A DNA stretch of 64,000 bases from Numenius arquata (GCF_964106895.1 NC_133616.1:82223510-82287509), one strand, 5' to 3'; shown: positions 1 to 13,943, counted from the first letter of the stretch. The notes: a model not told the origin generated them from the letters alone. Program-made: numbers and translations.

Positions 1-2149
1 CAATTCATGCAATAGGATCAAGGAGTAAAACAAGGTATTGAAAGCCAGTCATGTAAAATATGAGGCCCACCAGGTCTGTGGGGGATTTATTGCACTAGTG
101 TGATGGCAGGTGATATGGAAAACACAGATGTAAAAGCATGCCTAGAATAATGTTTAAGTCATGACTGCTATTAGAGGTGCACCACTGCATGACTCCAAAG
201 TTAGGATTTTGTTAAAATCCAGCTAAAAGTGAGATGATACCAGAAATATTTGCATTTCTCAATCTATGTGAAGTTTTTCCGTTGGTTATATTTAATCCTT
301 TTTATGTAGTTTTGTTTCCGTTCATGCACTCTAAAAATCTTTGAACTTCAGAAGTAATTTTTTTTCTTTGGTTGATCTTTGGTTGCTGACTGGTCTCTTA
401 CCAGCGTGGCTTGTCCATACAGAATTTAAATGCCAATAAGACCTGCATAAAATAATACATAACTCTTGTGTGCTTCTGCTGGAACCTTTTTCGGTGTATT
501 ATAATGTGAGATATATTTCTACCATGATTTTGTGTAACGGAAGGAATGAGTGGTTCTGTATATATTGTTTTGGTACTCAAGGACCTAACATAAATAACTT
601 TCACCATCAAGAGCTCTACTCTTCTGCAGCAGGTCATGCACTGAGGTCCCATAACCTCTTTCTAGTTTCTAGTCTTCCAGAGACATGTCCCCTGTTGCAT
701 CCCCACCCTCCATTAGACAGCTGGGAAATAAATATCTATTTTCAGAATCTTTGTTTGAAATCCTCCGGAGGAGCTAGGAAATGGAAAATTAAAAAAACAG
801 ATAAAACAAGCTTCACACTCCGCTGGCTGGCTCGCCTTATGTGGTTGTCATTGCTGTGCAACTCCACACATAGAGCACAGCCCAAGTTTCAAACTCAAGG
901 TGATCCCAGACTTCCCTAATTATTCCTTTAACTCTCTACCAACATGAGCACCTGCTTCACCAATAGATACCATCTCTTTTCTTTTTTTTTTTTTTTTTTT
1001 ATCAATTCATTTGGCTTCTTGCCGTAATGATGATCGTAATATCTGAGGAATAACTGTAGATATCCACTAGCCTGCAGGAGATACTTCAACTCCATTGAAG
1101 TTACATCCATATTCATCTTCCACATAAAAAGGAGAAATCTGTTACTTTTGTTATTCCTAGCCCTAAATAATCTGGAAAGCCTCAAATATTAAATAAATTT
1201 TCCTTTAGTGAAAGGATATTCAAAACTTTCAAATGTATAATCTCTTCCTGATTAGTATTTTAAATTAAAATGTGCAGGTCTGTAGCTCTAACTCAAACAG
1301 TATTAAGTAAAAAATTTTCCTTCCAGTTATGAAGAGCTCAAGACCTTCACATTTTAAAAACAATTTTCATCCTTTGTGGAAATTTTCAGACATAAAATGT
1401 AGAAGGAAAGTATCCACTGCCTTTTATTACTAGATATTGGAAATTAATTTTTAAAGTATAATGTTACCACGTATTTAAGATACCTTTTTAGTGTTGGGTA
1501 CCCTGAGAACAGTATAAAAAATGGAGTAGCTCTTTCACAGCACTACAGTTTTTACATTTGTTTGTTTGTTTGTTTTAATGGGTGATTGTCTTTGGTGCTT
1601 TGTAAATCTTTACAATAAAATAAGTTTAAAAAACATTTCCTGGAGCACTCCCACATTTTATACAACTGCCCCATGTATATTGTTCTCCTGTTTTAAAGTT
1701 ACCATTTATCTAATCAGGAAACAGAAAAACTGGCGTGTGAATTGGGTGACCAGACATGCAGCTTGAAATGAAAAACAAGGAAGGAACAAGGTGAATAGCC
1801 TGTAAATTTCCTTAATCTATGCTTTTCATCAAATAAGCAAATAAGCATCAAATACACCAAATTGTCTTAATTAGAGAAAACGTCAGTATGCCAACTGTTT
1901 GGGTAGAAAAAAGTTATGTATTCCAAATACTGGACAGTGAATAAACGAAGGTTGTGCTGTAAGCAGGTATAGCTTTATAAAGCTTCTTGCTGACAACAGT
2001 CCCACTAACGAGGGGCTGTTGTCTGGGGGAACACACTCCTGGCCACCAAACTCTGCAGAGCCAGATTCACTGGTGATATGGACAGGCCTCCCCAGTGTCC
2101 CATGGAGCTTTAATCTCAGCCCATCTGTTTGGGAATTGGAGAGGAAAAT

Positions 2150-2700
2150 GGGCCTTAACAGCGGGTAATACATTCTGATAACGATTTCGAGAGGAACTAG
2201 CTGACTTTGAGTGCATGCTGTTGGCATCTCGTTCCCATGTGTTACGTCTTTATCAGCTCTAAGAATTGACAATGATTGTTAAAACGAGGCCACTTTTCTG
2301 CAATAAAAGGGTTTTTTACCGTTTATTGGCGGGCATTTCTGTTATACAATGCGCCCTGTTTCAGCTGGAAAGCAATTCAGCATTCATTAGGAGCTTTTCC
2401 CCAACAGGAAGGAGAACATGCAATAGTTTATGAGAAACAGAGACCTCCTCAGGAGCTATGGACCCTGTAACGAAGCAGAATGTGACCCATTAAAATGTGC
2501 TGGGTCCCCAAATGGATTCAGCTCAGGAGATTGGAAGGGCGCTGCGTGTTATCCAATTTAGCTGTTTAGCCGTGTGACATACATTTCCTAGGAAATGTAC
2601 TTGATAGAAGAATAATCTACTAAGGACAAACTGTTTCCGAGTGCTTCCTGCGGGAAACGGTTCCCATCAGAGCCGAGTTTATAGTACGAGCTATTCTAGC
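2150..2700. other. Candidate conserved non-coding stretch in the large ADGRV1 intron
   Basis: Unique, repeat-free stretch of higher complexity than its surroundings, with scattered CpGs (GGCGGGC, AATGCGCCC, GGGCGCTGCGTG). Short ORFs at 1883-2272 (minus) and 2276-2470 (plus) are not recognisable proteins. Confidence 0.2.
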
Positions 2701-4040
2701 ACGTGGAGGGGAAAGCTGGACCTTTCCCTGCAACTACACGAATAAACATACAAAGTGCTGCACGGGGGGGGATGACAATCGCTGACTTAAAAAATGAAAA
2801 AATAAATTTAGAAAAGCATAAAAGGAAAAGGACAAGAAGGGTGTTTGGGTTATCTGATGTTTTGAGCTCCTTGGCAGCACCTTCCTGATTACCTTGTATT
2901 GCAGCATCTGTGTTGCAGAAAAATACTCTGTGCTCTCAAGTGAAGGGCCTCGGCTCCTCATTTTTTCACTTGCAAAAGCCAGAGGAGCTTTTTTTTTTTT
3001 TTTTTTTAAATGACTGCCTTTATGGATTTATTCACAAGATTTTCTGGGGTCAGGAGTGAAGGAATAAGCTGCTGTCTTGTGTGCTTCTCTCTAAAGGTTA
3101 GGATTTCACAAGCCGTTTTTGCATACGCTCTGCTCGAATAGGTGATGGACGTGTTTTTCATGTGATTTAGGGGGATGTTTCTGGTTTGTACAGCTAATGT
3201 CATCAGCGGCGTGTTTGCCGTTCGATGGATCCAAAGTTCAGGGCGGTGGGTGGATCTCTTCCCATTGTTTGCAGAGGGGTTGGGATGTGGCTTCAGACCC
3301 GTTCTCAGGCTCTTCCCTGCAGCCAGCTTTCTCAGTTAGAGCCCTGGTTATTCTTTGGCTGTATTTTCAGCAAACTGCGCTGCACAACCCAATCCTCTAT
3401 CTTATAATTTAGTGTGTATCTATCTGCACTACAAACTACAAGGTATTTGATACCCCCGAGGTATCAGGTAGCCCCTGTCGTGGTTTCCTGTGCTAGGCCC
3501 CACCACATCCTAGCCCCAGCAGTTCATTAGTTAACTTTTTTAATAATTAATTTTGAATAAAACCCCTGCCCTTATGAAATACTGAAATTTTACCTGTCAA
3601 TAGTATAAAAATTCCATTTTTCAGCAACTTTAAATCAGGAGAAACTCCATTAAAACTGGGAGGTACCGCATTATTAACCACATTTTTCAAAAATGATCTC
3701 GTGTGGTTCTTTTGGCTGATGCAGACAAGGGTAAAATTGCCTGTTCTGTGTTTGAACACACCAGGATGACTCATGCCCACATAATGACCAATAACGTTAC
3801 ATGTAAAATACATCTTCCCAAGAAATACGGGAAAAGTTTGGAAGTAAGAGTTGACTGGTGGTTTTCCAAACTGGCCAGAATGGCTGACTTGGCTTAATAG
3901 GACGATTTTTAAAAGTCAGCTTATTTGTAGTGGATTACAGTAAGAGAAAATTCAGGAGTTCAGGTACAAATGTTTGAAAAGCCCACAGTTCCTTTAATAA
4001 GAAACATGGACATTGAGAAAATGAGTGAATAGATGCAGAG

Positions 4041-4347
4041 ATGGGAGTCAGCCTCTTCTCCCAAGGAAGAGGCGATAGGAAAGAGGAAACAGTGTCAAAT
4101 TGCACTAGGGGAGGCTTAGATTGGATATTAGGAAAAATTTTTTACACTGAAAGGGTTATTAAGCATTGGAAGAGGCTGCCCAGGGAAGTTGTGGAGTCAC
4201 CATCCCTGGAGGTATTTAAAAGATGGGCAGACGTGGTGTTGAGGGACATGGGTTAGTGGTGGGTTTTGTCAGTATTAAGTTGATGGTTGGAGTCAATGAT
4301 CTGAAAGGTCCCTTCCAAACTGAGCAATTCTACTCTATGATTCTATG
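4041..4347 (+). mobile_element. CR1 LINE, 3' end fragment
   Basis: A 5'-truncated CR1 in + orientation. It shows the end of the ORF2 product (AWRKxxF-like region, then LPREVVESPSLEVFKRW), followed by the 3' UTR (GGTCCCTTCCAA) and the terminal ATTCTACTCTATGATTCTATG repeats. It is moderately diverged and lies in the large ADGRV1 intron. Confidence 0.9.
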
Positions 4348-6879
4348 CCCAAACCTGGCATTGGCTGAAGTACACATGATTCACCAAACTCTATTAATTA
4401 AAAATAGCAGAAGCAAACCAGAATGGGAGCACGGGCTAGCTCAAGTAGAAAAGGAGAAACAATGTCAAAGAAAACTAGTAGATATGATGGCAACAAAAAA
4501 AAAAAGTACATTATGTTGAGGAATACCCTGTTTATAGAACAACAGAAAATAAATGTGGCAAGAGAAATCAATATGACACTGTTTCAGAAGCAAAAACAAA
4601 GTAAAAAACTACGGCATATTGAGAAAGCAAGAGGAGAGCAAAGATACACAGTTTTGTAAGTGCATTATATTTGTGCAGTAAAGAAAATAAACAAAAGTAT
4701 ATGGTTTATAAAGCGCATGCCAGCACCAGTTGCAAATGACAGATATTCCTAGAACATACTATTTAACTGTGGGACATAGTCAGAGGACACTGAGAAGGCC
4801 ACTGCTATAAATAGGTTCACTTCCTGTTTCTTATGGCATTTTCCTAAAGCGTCTCCTCTGGATGAGTCAGAGATGGACTAGATGATCCCGAACAGCAGTT
4901 CTGAGATCTAAGCCACACAAAAACAAACAAAATCAAGTCCTAGAAAGACATGAGATGTGAGTAAATGTGGTGGGCTGCAAAGTCTGCCTAAAGATTTTGC
5001 AAAAAGTGATTCTACGCTGCAGATAAACCCAACAAAAGACAATGAAGTCACGGTAGTATTGGCTGGATAAGGTGGGCTACAAGGAAATTATCAAGAAAAG
5101 CACATAAAGCTTATTGAAGTAGAAATAGTACAAGCAAGACCAAACCCTCTTCCATCAGCTGAGTGTAGAACCAAGCACAATTAAACACAGCTCAAAGAGT
5201 GCATACACTAGCCCTGAGACAAAATAAAATCCAAACATCCAATATCCAAAGCAGGTTTTGCATTTCACCCTCTGTGCAATAATTTCCTATGCTGTTTCTA
5301 GGGACTTGAGTTCTCTTCCAGACATACTATGCCTGGAAGGACAGAAAATAGTGTACTCCATACAGTTCACTTGTTTAACAACAAAGGAGTAAAAAAAGAA
5401 GTCACTTTTGTTAAAGTCAAAGCCCCTGAAACTTTGTTCAGTATGTGCATTTATTTTAATTTATTACTTTAGTAATATAAAGCAAATAAAGAAAGCTTGT
5501 CACTTTTTGAAACCTGGCATTTTTTGACATCATCAGCTAAATTTCTGGGATGTAATCCTGATTGGGCAATAGCATCGGTATGCAATATACTAGCAGTGCA
5601 AACTTACAAAGCCATTCGAGTGACGATTATTTAGTGAATCAAGACAATGCAGTATTCAATTTTATATCCCTTTCTGTATGTATATTACTTCCTTCTTAAA
5701 GAAGAATTCTCTGTGTTCCTAGTTACCACATAGTCTAATACATGATTACTCTAATGACTTATGAAATTATGGTAAAATATTCCCTTTACCAATTCACGTG
5801 CTTACGTAATGGACCCAACGTCACTCAATAGCTGAAGACAGAACAAACAGAAAAGTGTCAATGTCAGGTAAACAAAGGAAGCATTGTTAGGTTGGAACTA
5901 CATATCTCCTAATTGTATACAGAAGAGAGTAGCTTGCGTCTACAGCTGTGTTTATGATGATGAAAATACACAGAACAATGCATAATAAAAATGCAAAAGG
6001 TACAGAGTGAAAGAATGTACTGAGGTGGGGTTTGATTTACTGGTTTTTCAACCAATCATCAACCAAGAACCTTTAGAGAGTATTTCAATCAGTTGCCCAT
6101 TTACAATAGAAAAAAATGAATACAATGCATTTTGTAAAACAAATGTCTTAAATTTAGGTCTTCCAGCATTTATGAAGCTACTTTGGCAGTTCTTGAAGAA
6201 CTTGCATTAAAAATATCTCAGGAAAAAACTCTAAACACTTTCTTAATGTTTTGAAGTAGAAGATGACAAAGCAGTTTTAGCCATTCCCTTAGGAAGGTGT
6301 TAGTAATATCAAGAGTTAGGTAGTACACAATGACAAATAAAAAATGTAACTATAATATGTACTGATGCAGTCAGTGGAAGTATATCCACTGAACAGGACT
6401 TTGGATCTTCTCCCAGCTCTGTCAATAAAATTCAAGTTTTCTCATTGTGGAGAATAAAATAGCAACCATCTTGGTTCTGTGTCTGTAGCAAATCACCCAC
6501 CTCTTCATTTTACGTTGCTGCCAATCTCTTTGTGTCACCATAAATAACATTTTTCCAATAACTCAGCTAAAATAAGTATCTCAGTATAATCATAATGTAG
6601 AGTCAATCTTTGTTTTGCCTCTAAATCCAGACTTCTGTACTATTATTTTAAGATCATTAACTGGTGGTCAATTCAGAAGTTGAGAGTGTGCCTTGAAAAG
6701 AATGAGTTTCTTTATAATTGGCTAAAGTACTTAATGCTTTTTTTTTTTCTTTATCCCCCACTGGTTTTCAAAGGCAAAGCCTGCTGGATGTACTGGCAGG
6801 GTTTGAGAAGGAGAAAGGCAGCAAACAGCAGGGGAGTAACAAGCTGAAGACCACTTAGAGAAGCTGTAATGCCCAGATC

Positions 6880-7681
6880 CGTGGGGGTGAATCCAAAGGA
6901 TTCATCCAGAAGTGCTGGAAGAGCTGGCCATGTAACTGTGAGCCCATTTTTGAAAAATCATGGTGACTGAGGATAAGTGTGATGGAAGGATAACATTACT
7001 TTCAAATTTTAGAGAATATGACCTCAGGAAATTTGTGGTTGGTAGTAACTAGGGGAAGTGGAACTTCCCTTGCAAATAAGGCAAACCACATACTGAGCTG
7101 CATTGGGAGGACTTTGGCCAACGGATTGAGTTATTGTGCTGGTCTACTCAAAGCTAGTGAAGCCACACTTGGCATACTCTGTCAAGTTTTGGAGTCTCCA
7201 GTTCACGAGGTGTGTGGGGGAACTGATGAGGGTCCAAGGGAGGGCTACTGCAGTGGTTGGAGGCCTGGAGCACATGTCCTCTGGAGAGTGGCTGAAGGAG
7301 CTGGGTTCATTTGTTCAGGTTAGAAGGACAGCAATGGAAAAGGTAATAGCAGCATGCGAGTATTGGAAAGGTAGTTAAAAAGATGACGATGTCATGCTCT
7401 TCCCCTCTGCTCTCTTTATAGTGCCGGGTGATAACAGCAAGGGCACACGGCCACAAAACTGTGGGGTAGGAGGTTTTCAGATTGAACACGGGGAAAAATA
7501 ATTCAGTAGGAGGAAGTAGAGAACTGGAACTGTTACCCAGAGAGGTTTGGAATCCCCGTTGCTGCAGGACTTTAAGACTCAGTTATACAAAGTCGTACTG
7601 ACCCGATCAATGGACCGACTCTCTGAGTGGACTGAATGACCTTTGGAGGTCCCATCCAGTCAGTTTTCCTGGGATTCTATG
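6880..7681 (+). mobile_element. CR1 LINE, old diverged copy
   Basis: Heavily mutated plus-strand CR1. The first 100 bp resemble the start of the RT region (HP-x-VLEELA then a KSW-like motif). After an internal deletion, the RT C-terminal region is visible as ILSCIGRTLANG and KASEATLGILCQVLES, then the 3' UTR and a terminal GGGATTCTATG. Many stops and frameshifts make it one of the oldest copies in the window. Confidence 0.75.
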
Positions 7682-10600
7682 ATCTGACATGAGAGAAGCT
7701 CCATTCTCAACGCGATTCATCGTGATAGACAGATAACAACACTGGCCACCTGGCCCTAAGGCCATGAATTTTCAGAAAAGCATCAAATATCGCAGGGCTA
7801 ATGATAAAACCCAAAGACCTGGAAATTATACAGATAGGAAAGTTTAGGTAAAATATTAGCCATCTTCAGAAATGGCTTTGGAGCAATGGATTCAGTTTCT
7901 CATGTTTCAGCACTGCAGAGAGGTCTCTACATATCTTCAGTCTGAACATCATTATGTTATGAAGGCTGATCAGAACGTTTCTGTGAAATAAATGCATGTA
8001 AAGTTTTAATAGCCTCTAGGAGAAGAAGCATTCCCTTTTCCTCCACCCACACGTTTCCTGCACAAGAAGCCTGTATATTGTACAAGCCTGATGTTTCACA
8101 GTATGAGAAGGATGTTTTCTCCTTTTCTTCATAATAAATACAGATGAGGCCTTGTTTTGGGGCTGGTAAAACTCGTGTTAAAAAAAAAAAAAAATCATTC
8201 TCTTAATTTATATACAACTTCAGTGACGTCCAAGAAACTACTGTAGAAAGACTGAATGGCATTACTGCTTTTATCGCTCATAGTTTCGTTATGTCCCTCT
8301 TTGTATTTTATTTTTTCCTTGACATTTTTAAATAGGTATCACTGTTGGAAATTGTTTAGATTTTTGAAATGTCATCCAGCTGATGAGTGTTGAAGGAACG
8401 TGAGTTAAAGCACCACAACACAGCCTTAATTTACACTGACTTGTTGAATTGGAAGGTGTTGGAAAAGTAAAATCCAATCACTTAAGCATATAGTTCTTAC
8501 AGAATAATGTGTGAAGGAACTTCTCTCATGTAGGTAATAAGGTTATTGCATATAGCAACCAGTGTGAGTTAAGTAGGAGTTCCAGACTTTAAAAAAATGA
8601 ACCACTTAATAAGTTTTCTTCCATAGTGAAATTCTCCTGTGTTGCGGGCAAGACAGAGTTAAAATCATCTTGAAACCATCAGTGAGACCAGTCCTTGGCA
8701 GCTTTTTCTTATAGCAGTTTTTTAAAAAAAACTCCTGTATTAATCTACATGCAGATAAACTGCAAATGCTTATTTTCCAGTGAGGACAGAGGAATTCTCC
8801 AAGCACAGTTGATAATGATTTTGCTAGCCTAGGAAATAATGAATTAGAAGTTGTTCAAACTAGGACAGAGTTAGCCTAAAAGAAACTGTTCTTTTTAGAA
8901 GTACTTTCTTCTAAAGAAGTGGTGTTGTGGGCTCTGACAGGTCATATTAGGACTAAATGGGAGGTAGTTTGCCAAAAGAAACAATGACTTTTTGAAACAG
9001 CGACATGATATGAAAATATAGTTTTCTTTTTACTTAAAAGCATTTTGGAATAGAGTGAGCAAAGAAAATAAAGCTGGAGACATCTAGGCATCAGCAAAAC
9101 CTCTTTGTGCCACAACATAGGTTCAGTTATATCTTATATAATAAATATATCTTGATTTTATCAACTAGAAGCCAATTAGTTAGACATCAATTTTACAATT
9201 AAAGATCAGATACTTAAAAGTAAGGCAAAATCTAGCTTGGATGTAGTAAAGTTGGGCGTACTAGTCTAAGCCACTATCTGCTAATCCAGACAAAGGAAAC
9301 GCAGCAAATCTGTTCAGCTCTGAGGGAGCTATTTCATGCAGTGCCACAACAAAATTGGAGGAGTAAGAGTAAAGGCAAATATACAGTAAAAATAAAATAG
9401 GAAAAATAAAACAAAAAAATAGTAATATTGCATATCAACACTAGTCTTCACTTGCATTTTCATTATAACCATGGCAGAAAAAATGGTAATAGAGCTTTTT
9501 GATTACACAAATTTAGGGTTTATTGGTGATTCAGAGGACTGACATATCCTACGCAATAAAATGATGATTTTTAGTCTATGGAATGAATTAGTAGCAATTA
9601 TATAAGATCTGACAACACTAAGTGCAAAATTATGCGCCAAGATACTAATAGTGAAAGAATTTCTGCTCTAAGTCAGTAAGTTATATATAACCAAGAAGAG
9701 CAAATCGAGATGGATGTATTGCTTCATCTCAGGAGAAGTGCAAATCACCAGTATGATAAAAGGTTTGAAAGAAGCAAATGTGATGCTAATTTTGTACCCA
9801 ACAGCAACATGAATGCCAGTGAAAAAAGTATTGATGACACATTATTTGGGATCCTACGGACATTTCTGAGCTCGTTCTGTCCAAGAGATGAATCTGCATA
9901 TGGTAGGAGCAGAAAACAAGTATGAGTGGAGATCAGGGATTTGAAAATCTTATTTCAGAAGCCTGAGAATATTTCACTTGTCAGCAGTAATCTGTTGTCT
10001 GTGTGCATACTGGCCTTGATCCAGCAGCTGTATAATCACACCAGTGTTGTGTTGCACACGAAATAATATATCCTCTCTCTCAGCAAGCATTTTTTGAAGG
10101 CTTCAGTCCTTTTTCAGAGTTGGCCCTAACTCAGAACAACTTTTTGAGTTCCAACACCTTCGTTCTGCTGGTAAGGCAAGGTGGTGTCAGGCCATAAAGA
10201 AGCCATTGAGCATCACGTTCAAAGTTAAATTCACTTTACATCTACTAGCACGGTGCTCTGACAGCTGTGATTTGTGTGGGCAAGCATTTAAACATCTAAC
10301 CTGCTCAGAAACACTGTGTGTGTCTGTGATCTCATACCACTAAATTCTTTGAGATATTCAGTATTTCCTTCTGTTAACAAAAGGACCATAAATTTAAGGA
10401 ACATGTTAAATGTACTGTTGGACATTCATCCAAAATCAGTGTGTCTGAAAGTTTTCAAGTGTAATGTTGCCAAAGTTTTCTTTTCATACTGAATTTTTGT
10501 GATGGATTTTTTTCTCCGTAGGGGAACATGTCAACAGTTAAATGTGAGATCTGAATATATCCACTTAATAGGAACTCTCTCAGGAAGCTTTCTAATGCAT

Positions 10601-11798
10601 GTGAGGACTGCAAATCATTTGTGTCTGGAAAGAGTTGAGCAACTGTGAAGCTGGAGCTAACCACAGTTGGATGAAAATTGCTAAATTATGTTTTCTTTAT
10701 TTTGAGCAAAATGTCAAGTGTTGCTCTTTTGCCTTTGCCTTGACAAAGGTCAATTGGATTAAAAAAAACACCAAATCAACTTGTACTGTCAGCTGATTAT
10801 TTGTTTAAATCTTCAGATATGTTGTTTTGCTGTTAGAACAGAGTCATGGAAAGTTTTAGTGACAAAGACATATTAGATCCTCCGTTGCAAAACTGGGAAC
10901 CACGCTGATATTTTTCCTTTGTTCCTTGTATGTCTTCTTAAAGAAGACCTAGTTTTGAGAGGGACATCACCTTATTTTATCTCTGTGTGTGTGAGTGTGT
11001 GTAAATAAAACGCAAGATCTACTGGAGACTTCCTAATGTTGTGATTGTGCTTCAAAAAATGAGTAACAGGGAAGCAGGCTGAAAATATCCTTAGATATAT
11101 AAGGAAAATATCCTGAAAATATCCTTATATATAATAACTTATCCTAAAATATACTCAGATACCCTGTGTACCCAGTAAAGGATTTTCAAAGCTCAGTATT
11201 TCTTATGCCCCAGCACCCTCTACAATTAATCTTTTGAGTCCCAGGAAAGAGAATATTGGCATTATTATAGGTAGGGTAATTCCTTTCTGAGTGGAGTGGA
11301 GCCAGTAGCTCTTTCAGGACCTTTCTGTCATCCCTGACTTGTGAAAAAATTCAAGAAAACAGTGATTCTCACCATGAAGACTGCTGCTCTCCTGCAAAGC
11401 TTTCTTATTTTTACACAAGCTTTTGTGTAGCAAGGTATTATTACCCAAATAGGCCAACCTCAGTTACAGAAATTTTTACTTCATAAAGCACTATGTGCTT
11501 ATAGGTCTATTTTCAATTCTATCATTTCATTTTCATCAGTGAACAAAGAAGGGTTAGTCACGCTTCCCAACTGTAGGTGCGTAAATTAAACACTGGTTTC
11601 CAAGGGCTTTTTATGTGGTCAGTGAAGAGAAAAATGTGATCCCAGAGGATGCTTCACCAGACATGTATAAGGATCCAGCTTTCCCATTATTTTCAGTCAG
11701 TATAACATTTCGGTATTTAGGCTCTTTATACTGTAATAGTTTATTAAATAGAAATGCCGCTGTGTTAAAAAATAAAAAAACTCCACAAAAATGTGAAA

Positions 11799-11837
11799 AT
11801 AATTAACAGATAATAATTAACAGATAATAATTAACAG
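11799..11837. repeat. Three copies of ATAATTAACAG beside a CR1 3' end
   Basis: ATAATTAACAG occurs at 11799, 11813 and 11827 with a 14-bp period (ATA spacers). The last copy abuts the CR1 3' terminus at 11838. Confidence 0.9.
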
Positions 11838-13442
11838 ATCATAGAATCATAGAATCATAGAATCGTCTAGGTTGGAAGAGACCCTTGGGATCATCGAGTC
11901 CAACCATCTACCCTTCTCTACAAAGTTCTCCCCTACGCCATATCCCCCAACACCACATCTAAACGGCTCTTAAACACATCCAGGGATGGTGACTCAACCC
12001 CCTCCCTGGGCAGCCTGTTCCAATGCCCGACCACTCCCTCTGTGAAACATTCTTTCCTAATGTTCAGTCTAAACCTACCCTGTTGGAGCTTGAAGCCGTT
12101 CCCTCTCATTCTGTCATTAATTACCTGTGCGAAGAGACCAGCACCAACCTCTCTACAGTGTCCTTTCAAGTAGTTGTAGAGAGTGATGAGGTCTCCCCTC
12201 AGCCTCCTCTTCCTCATACTAAACAGTCCCAGCTCCTTCAACCGCTCTTCATATGATTTGTTTTCCAGGCCCTTCACCAGCTTCGTTGCCCTCCTCTGCA
12301 CTCGCTCCAGCACCTCGATATCTCTCTTGGATTGAGGTGCCCAAAACTGGACACAATACTCCAGGTGTGGCCTCACCAGTGCTGAGTACAGGGGCACAAT
12401 CACCTCCCTACTTCTGCTGCTCACGCTGTTTCTAATACAAGCCAGGATGCCGTTGGCTTTCTTGTCCACCTGGGCACACTGCCAGCTCGTATTCAGCCGC
12501 TTGTCAATTAGAACCCCCAGGTCTCTTTCTTCCAGGCAGCTTTCCAGCCACATTTCCCCAAGCCTGTAGCACTGCTTGGGGTTGTTGTGGCCCAAGTGCA
12601 GAACCTGGCACTTGCCCTTGTTGAAACTCATGCCATTGATTTTGGCCCAATGATCCAATCTATCTAGGTCTCTCTGTAGAGCTTCCCTATCCTCCTGGGA
12701 ATCAACACTCCTGCTTAACTTGGTGTCATCTGCGAACTTGCTGATGATACACCCTATGTCCTTGTTGAGATCATCAATAAAGACGTTAAACAGAAATGGT
12801 CCTAACACTGAGCCCTGAGGCACACCACTTGTGACCAGCCACCAGCTGGATTTAAATCCATTGAGCACCACTCTTTGGGACCTTCCAGTCAGCCAGTGCT
12901 TGACCCAGCAGATCGTATGCTCATCCAGGCTGTGTGAAGCCAGTTTTTCCACAAGAATTGTGTGGGGGACAGTATCGAATGCTTTTCGAAAGTCCAGGTA
13001 TACAATATCAACAGCCTTTCCCTCGTCCAATAATCTGGTCATAGAAGGAGATCAGGTTCGTCTGGCAGGACCTGCCTTCTATAAACCCATGCTGACTAGG
13101 CCTGATCCCCTGGTTGCCCATTATGTGAGTTTTGATGGCACTCAGGATGACCTGCTCCATGACCTTCCCTGGTATCGAGGTTAGACTGACAGGTCTATAG
13201 TTTCCTGGATCCTCCTTTTTGCCTTTCTTGTAGATGGGTGTTACGTTTGCCACCCTCCAGTCCATTGGGACCTCCCCAGTTAGCCATGACTTCCTGTAAA
13301 TGATGGAAAGTGGTTTGGCAAGCACGTCTGCCAACTCTTTCAGCACTCTTGGGTGTAGCCCATCCGGTCCCATAGACTTGTGTGCATCCAAGAGGCATAG
13401 CAGGTCACTGATCTCTTCCTCTTTAATCGTGATGCTAACACG
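11838..13442 (-). mobile_element. CR1 LINE, 1.6 kb copy with most of the reverse transcriptase
   Basis: The longest single CR1 copy. Read on the minus strand it starts (5'-truncated) in ORF2 with EEEISDLLCLLDAHKS and DGLHPRVLKELADVL. It continues through RT palm motifs LDFRKAFDTV, GVPQGSVLGP and FADDTKLS, and ends in DVVLGDMA plus a 3' UTR terminating in three CATAGAAT-type repeats. Two open frames, 13463-13008 and 13042-11933, overlap by 35 bp, so one frameshift near 13010-13040 breaks the ORF; both are otherwise open. No endonuclease domain is present, so it cannot move by itself. It is flanked by the 11-bp repeat ATAATTAACAG (see repeat entries). Confidence 0.95.
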
Positions 13443-13453
13443 ATAATTAACAG
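13443..13453. repeat. Right copy of the CR1 target-site duplication
   Basis: ATAATTAACAG directly after the 5'-truncated end of the CR1, identical to the copy at 11827-11837. It is followed by TAATTAACAA, so the original site may already have been repetitive. Confidence 0.75.
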
Positions 13454-13611
13454 TAATTAACAATCTTAGACACTGATTACTTTCAGGTTGCCTGTTGATG
13501 TTAAAGAATGCTGTGTCTTTTCCTTATTATGATATTTTTTTGCTGATTAACATCTGCTAAAGTCTTGAAAAATAAGCTCAGGTTAGGAGCACCTGCGTTA
13601 ACTGGGTACTT

Positions 13612-13943
13612 ATAGAATCATGGAATCACAGAATCATAGAATGGTTAGAGTTGGAAGGGACCTTAAAGATCATCGAGTTCCAACCCCCCTGCCATGGGCA
13701 GGGACACCTCCACTAGAGCAGGTTGCTCCAAGCCCCATCCAGCCTGGCCTTAAATACTTCCAGGGATGGGGCATCCACAACTTCCCTGGGCTACCTGTTC
13801 CAGTGCCTCACCACCCTCACAGGAAAGAATTTCCTCCTAATATCTAATCTAAATCTATCTAAATCTTCCAATTTAAAACCATTACCCCTTGTCCTGTCAC
13901 TACACTTCCTGACAAAGAGTCTCTCTCCGGCTCTCCTGTAGGC
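13612..13943 (-). mobile_element. CR1 LINE fragment
   Basis: Minus-strand CR1 3' end. ATAGAATCATGGAATCACAGAATCATAGAATGG marks the 3' terminus on the left, then GGTTAGAGTTGGAAGGGACC and the C-terminal coding part run to CTCCTGTAGGC. It lacks the RT core. It belongs to the subfamily with the TTAAAGATCATCGAG 3' UTR. Confidence 0.92.

Noticed and set aside
470..919. 149-codon plus-strand ORF
   Set aside because: Starts at a non-ATG codon, has no recognisable domain or splice context, and lies inside the intron.
4861..4915. Possible CR1 remnant (GGACTAGATGATCCC)
   Set aside because: Only about 20 bp resemble a CR1 3' UTR and there is no terminal repeat.
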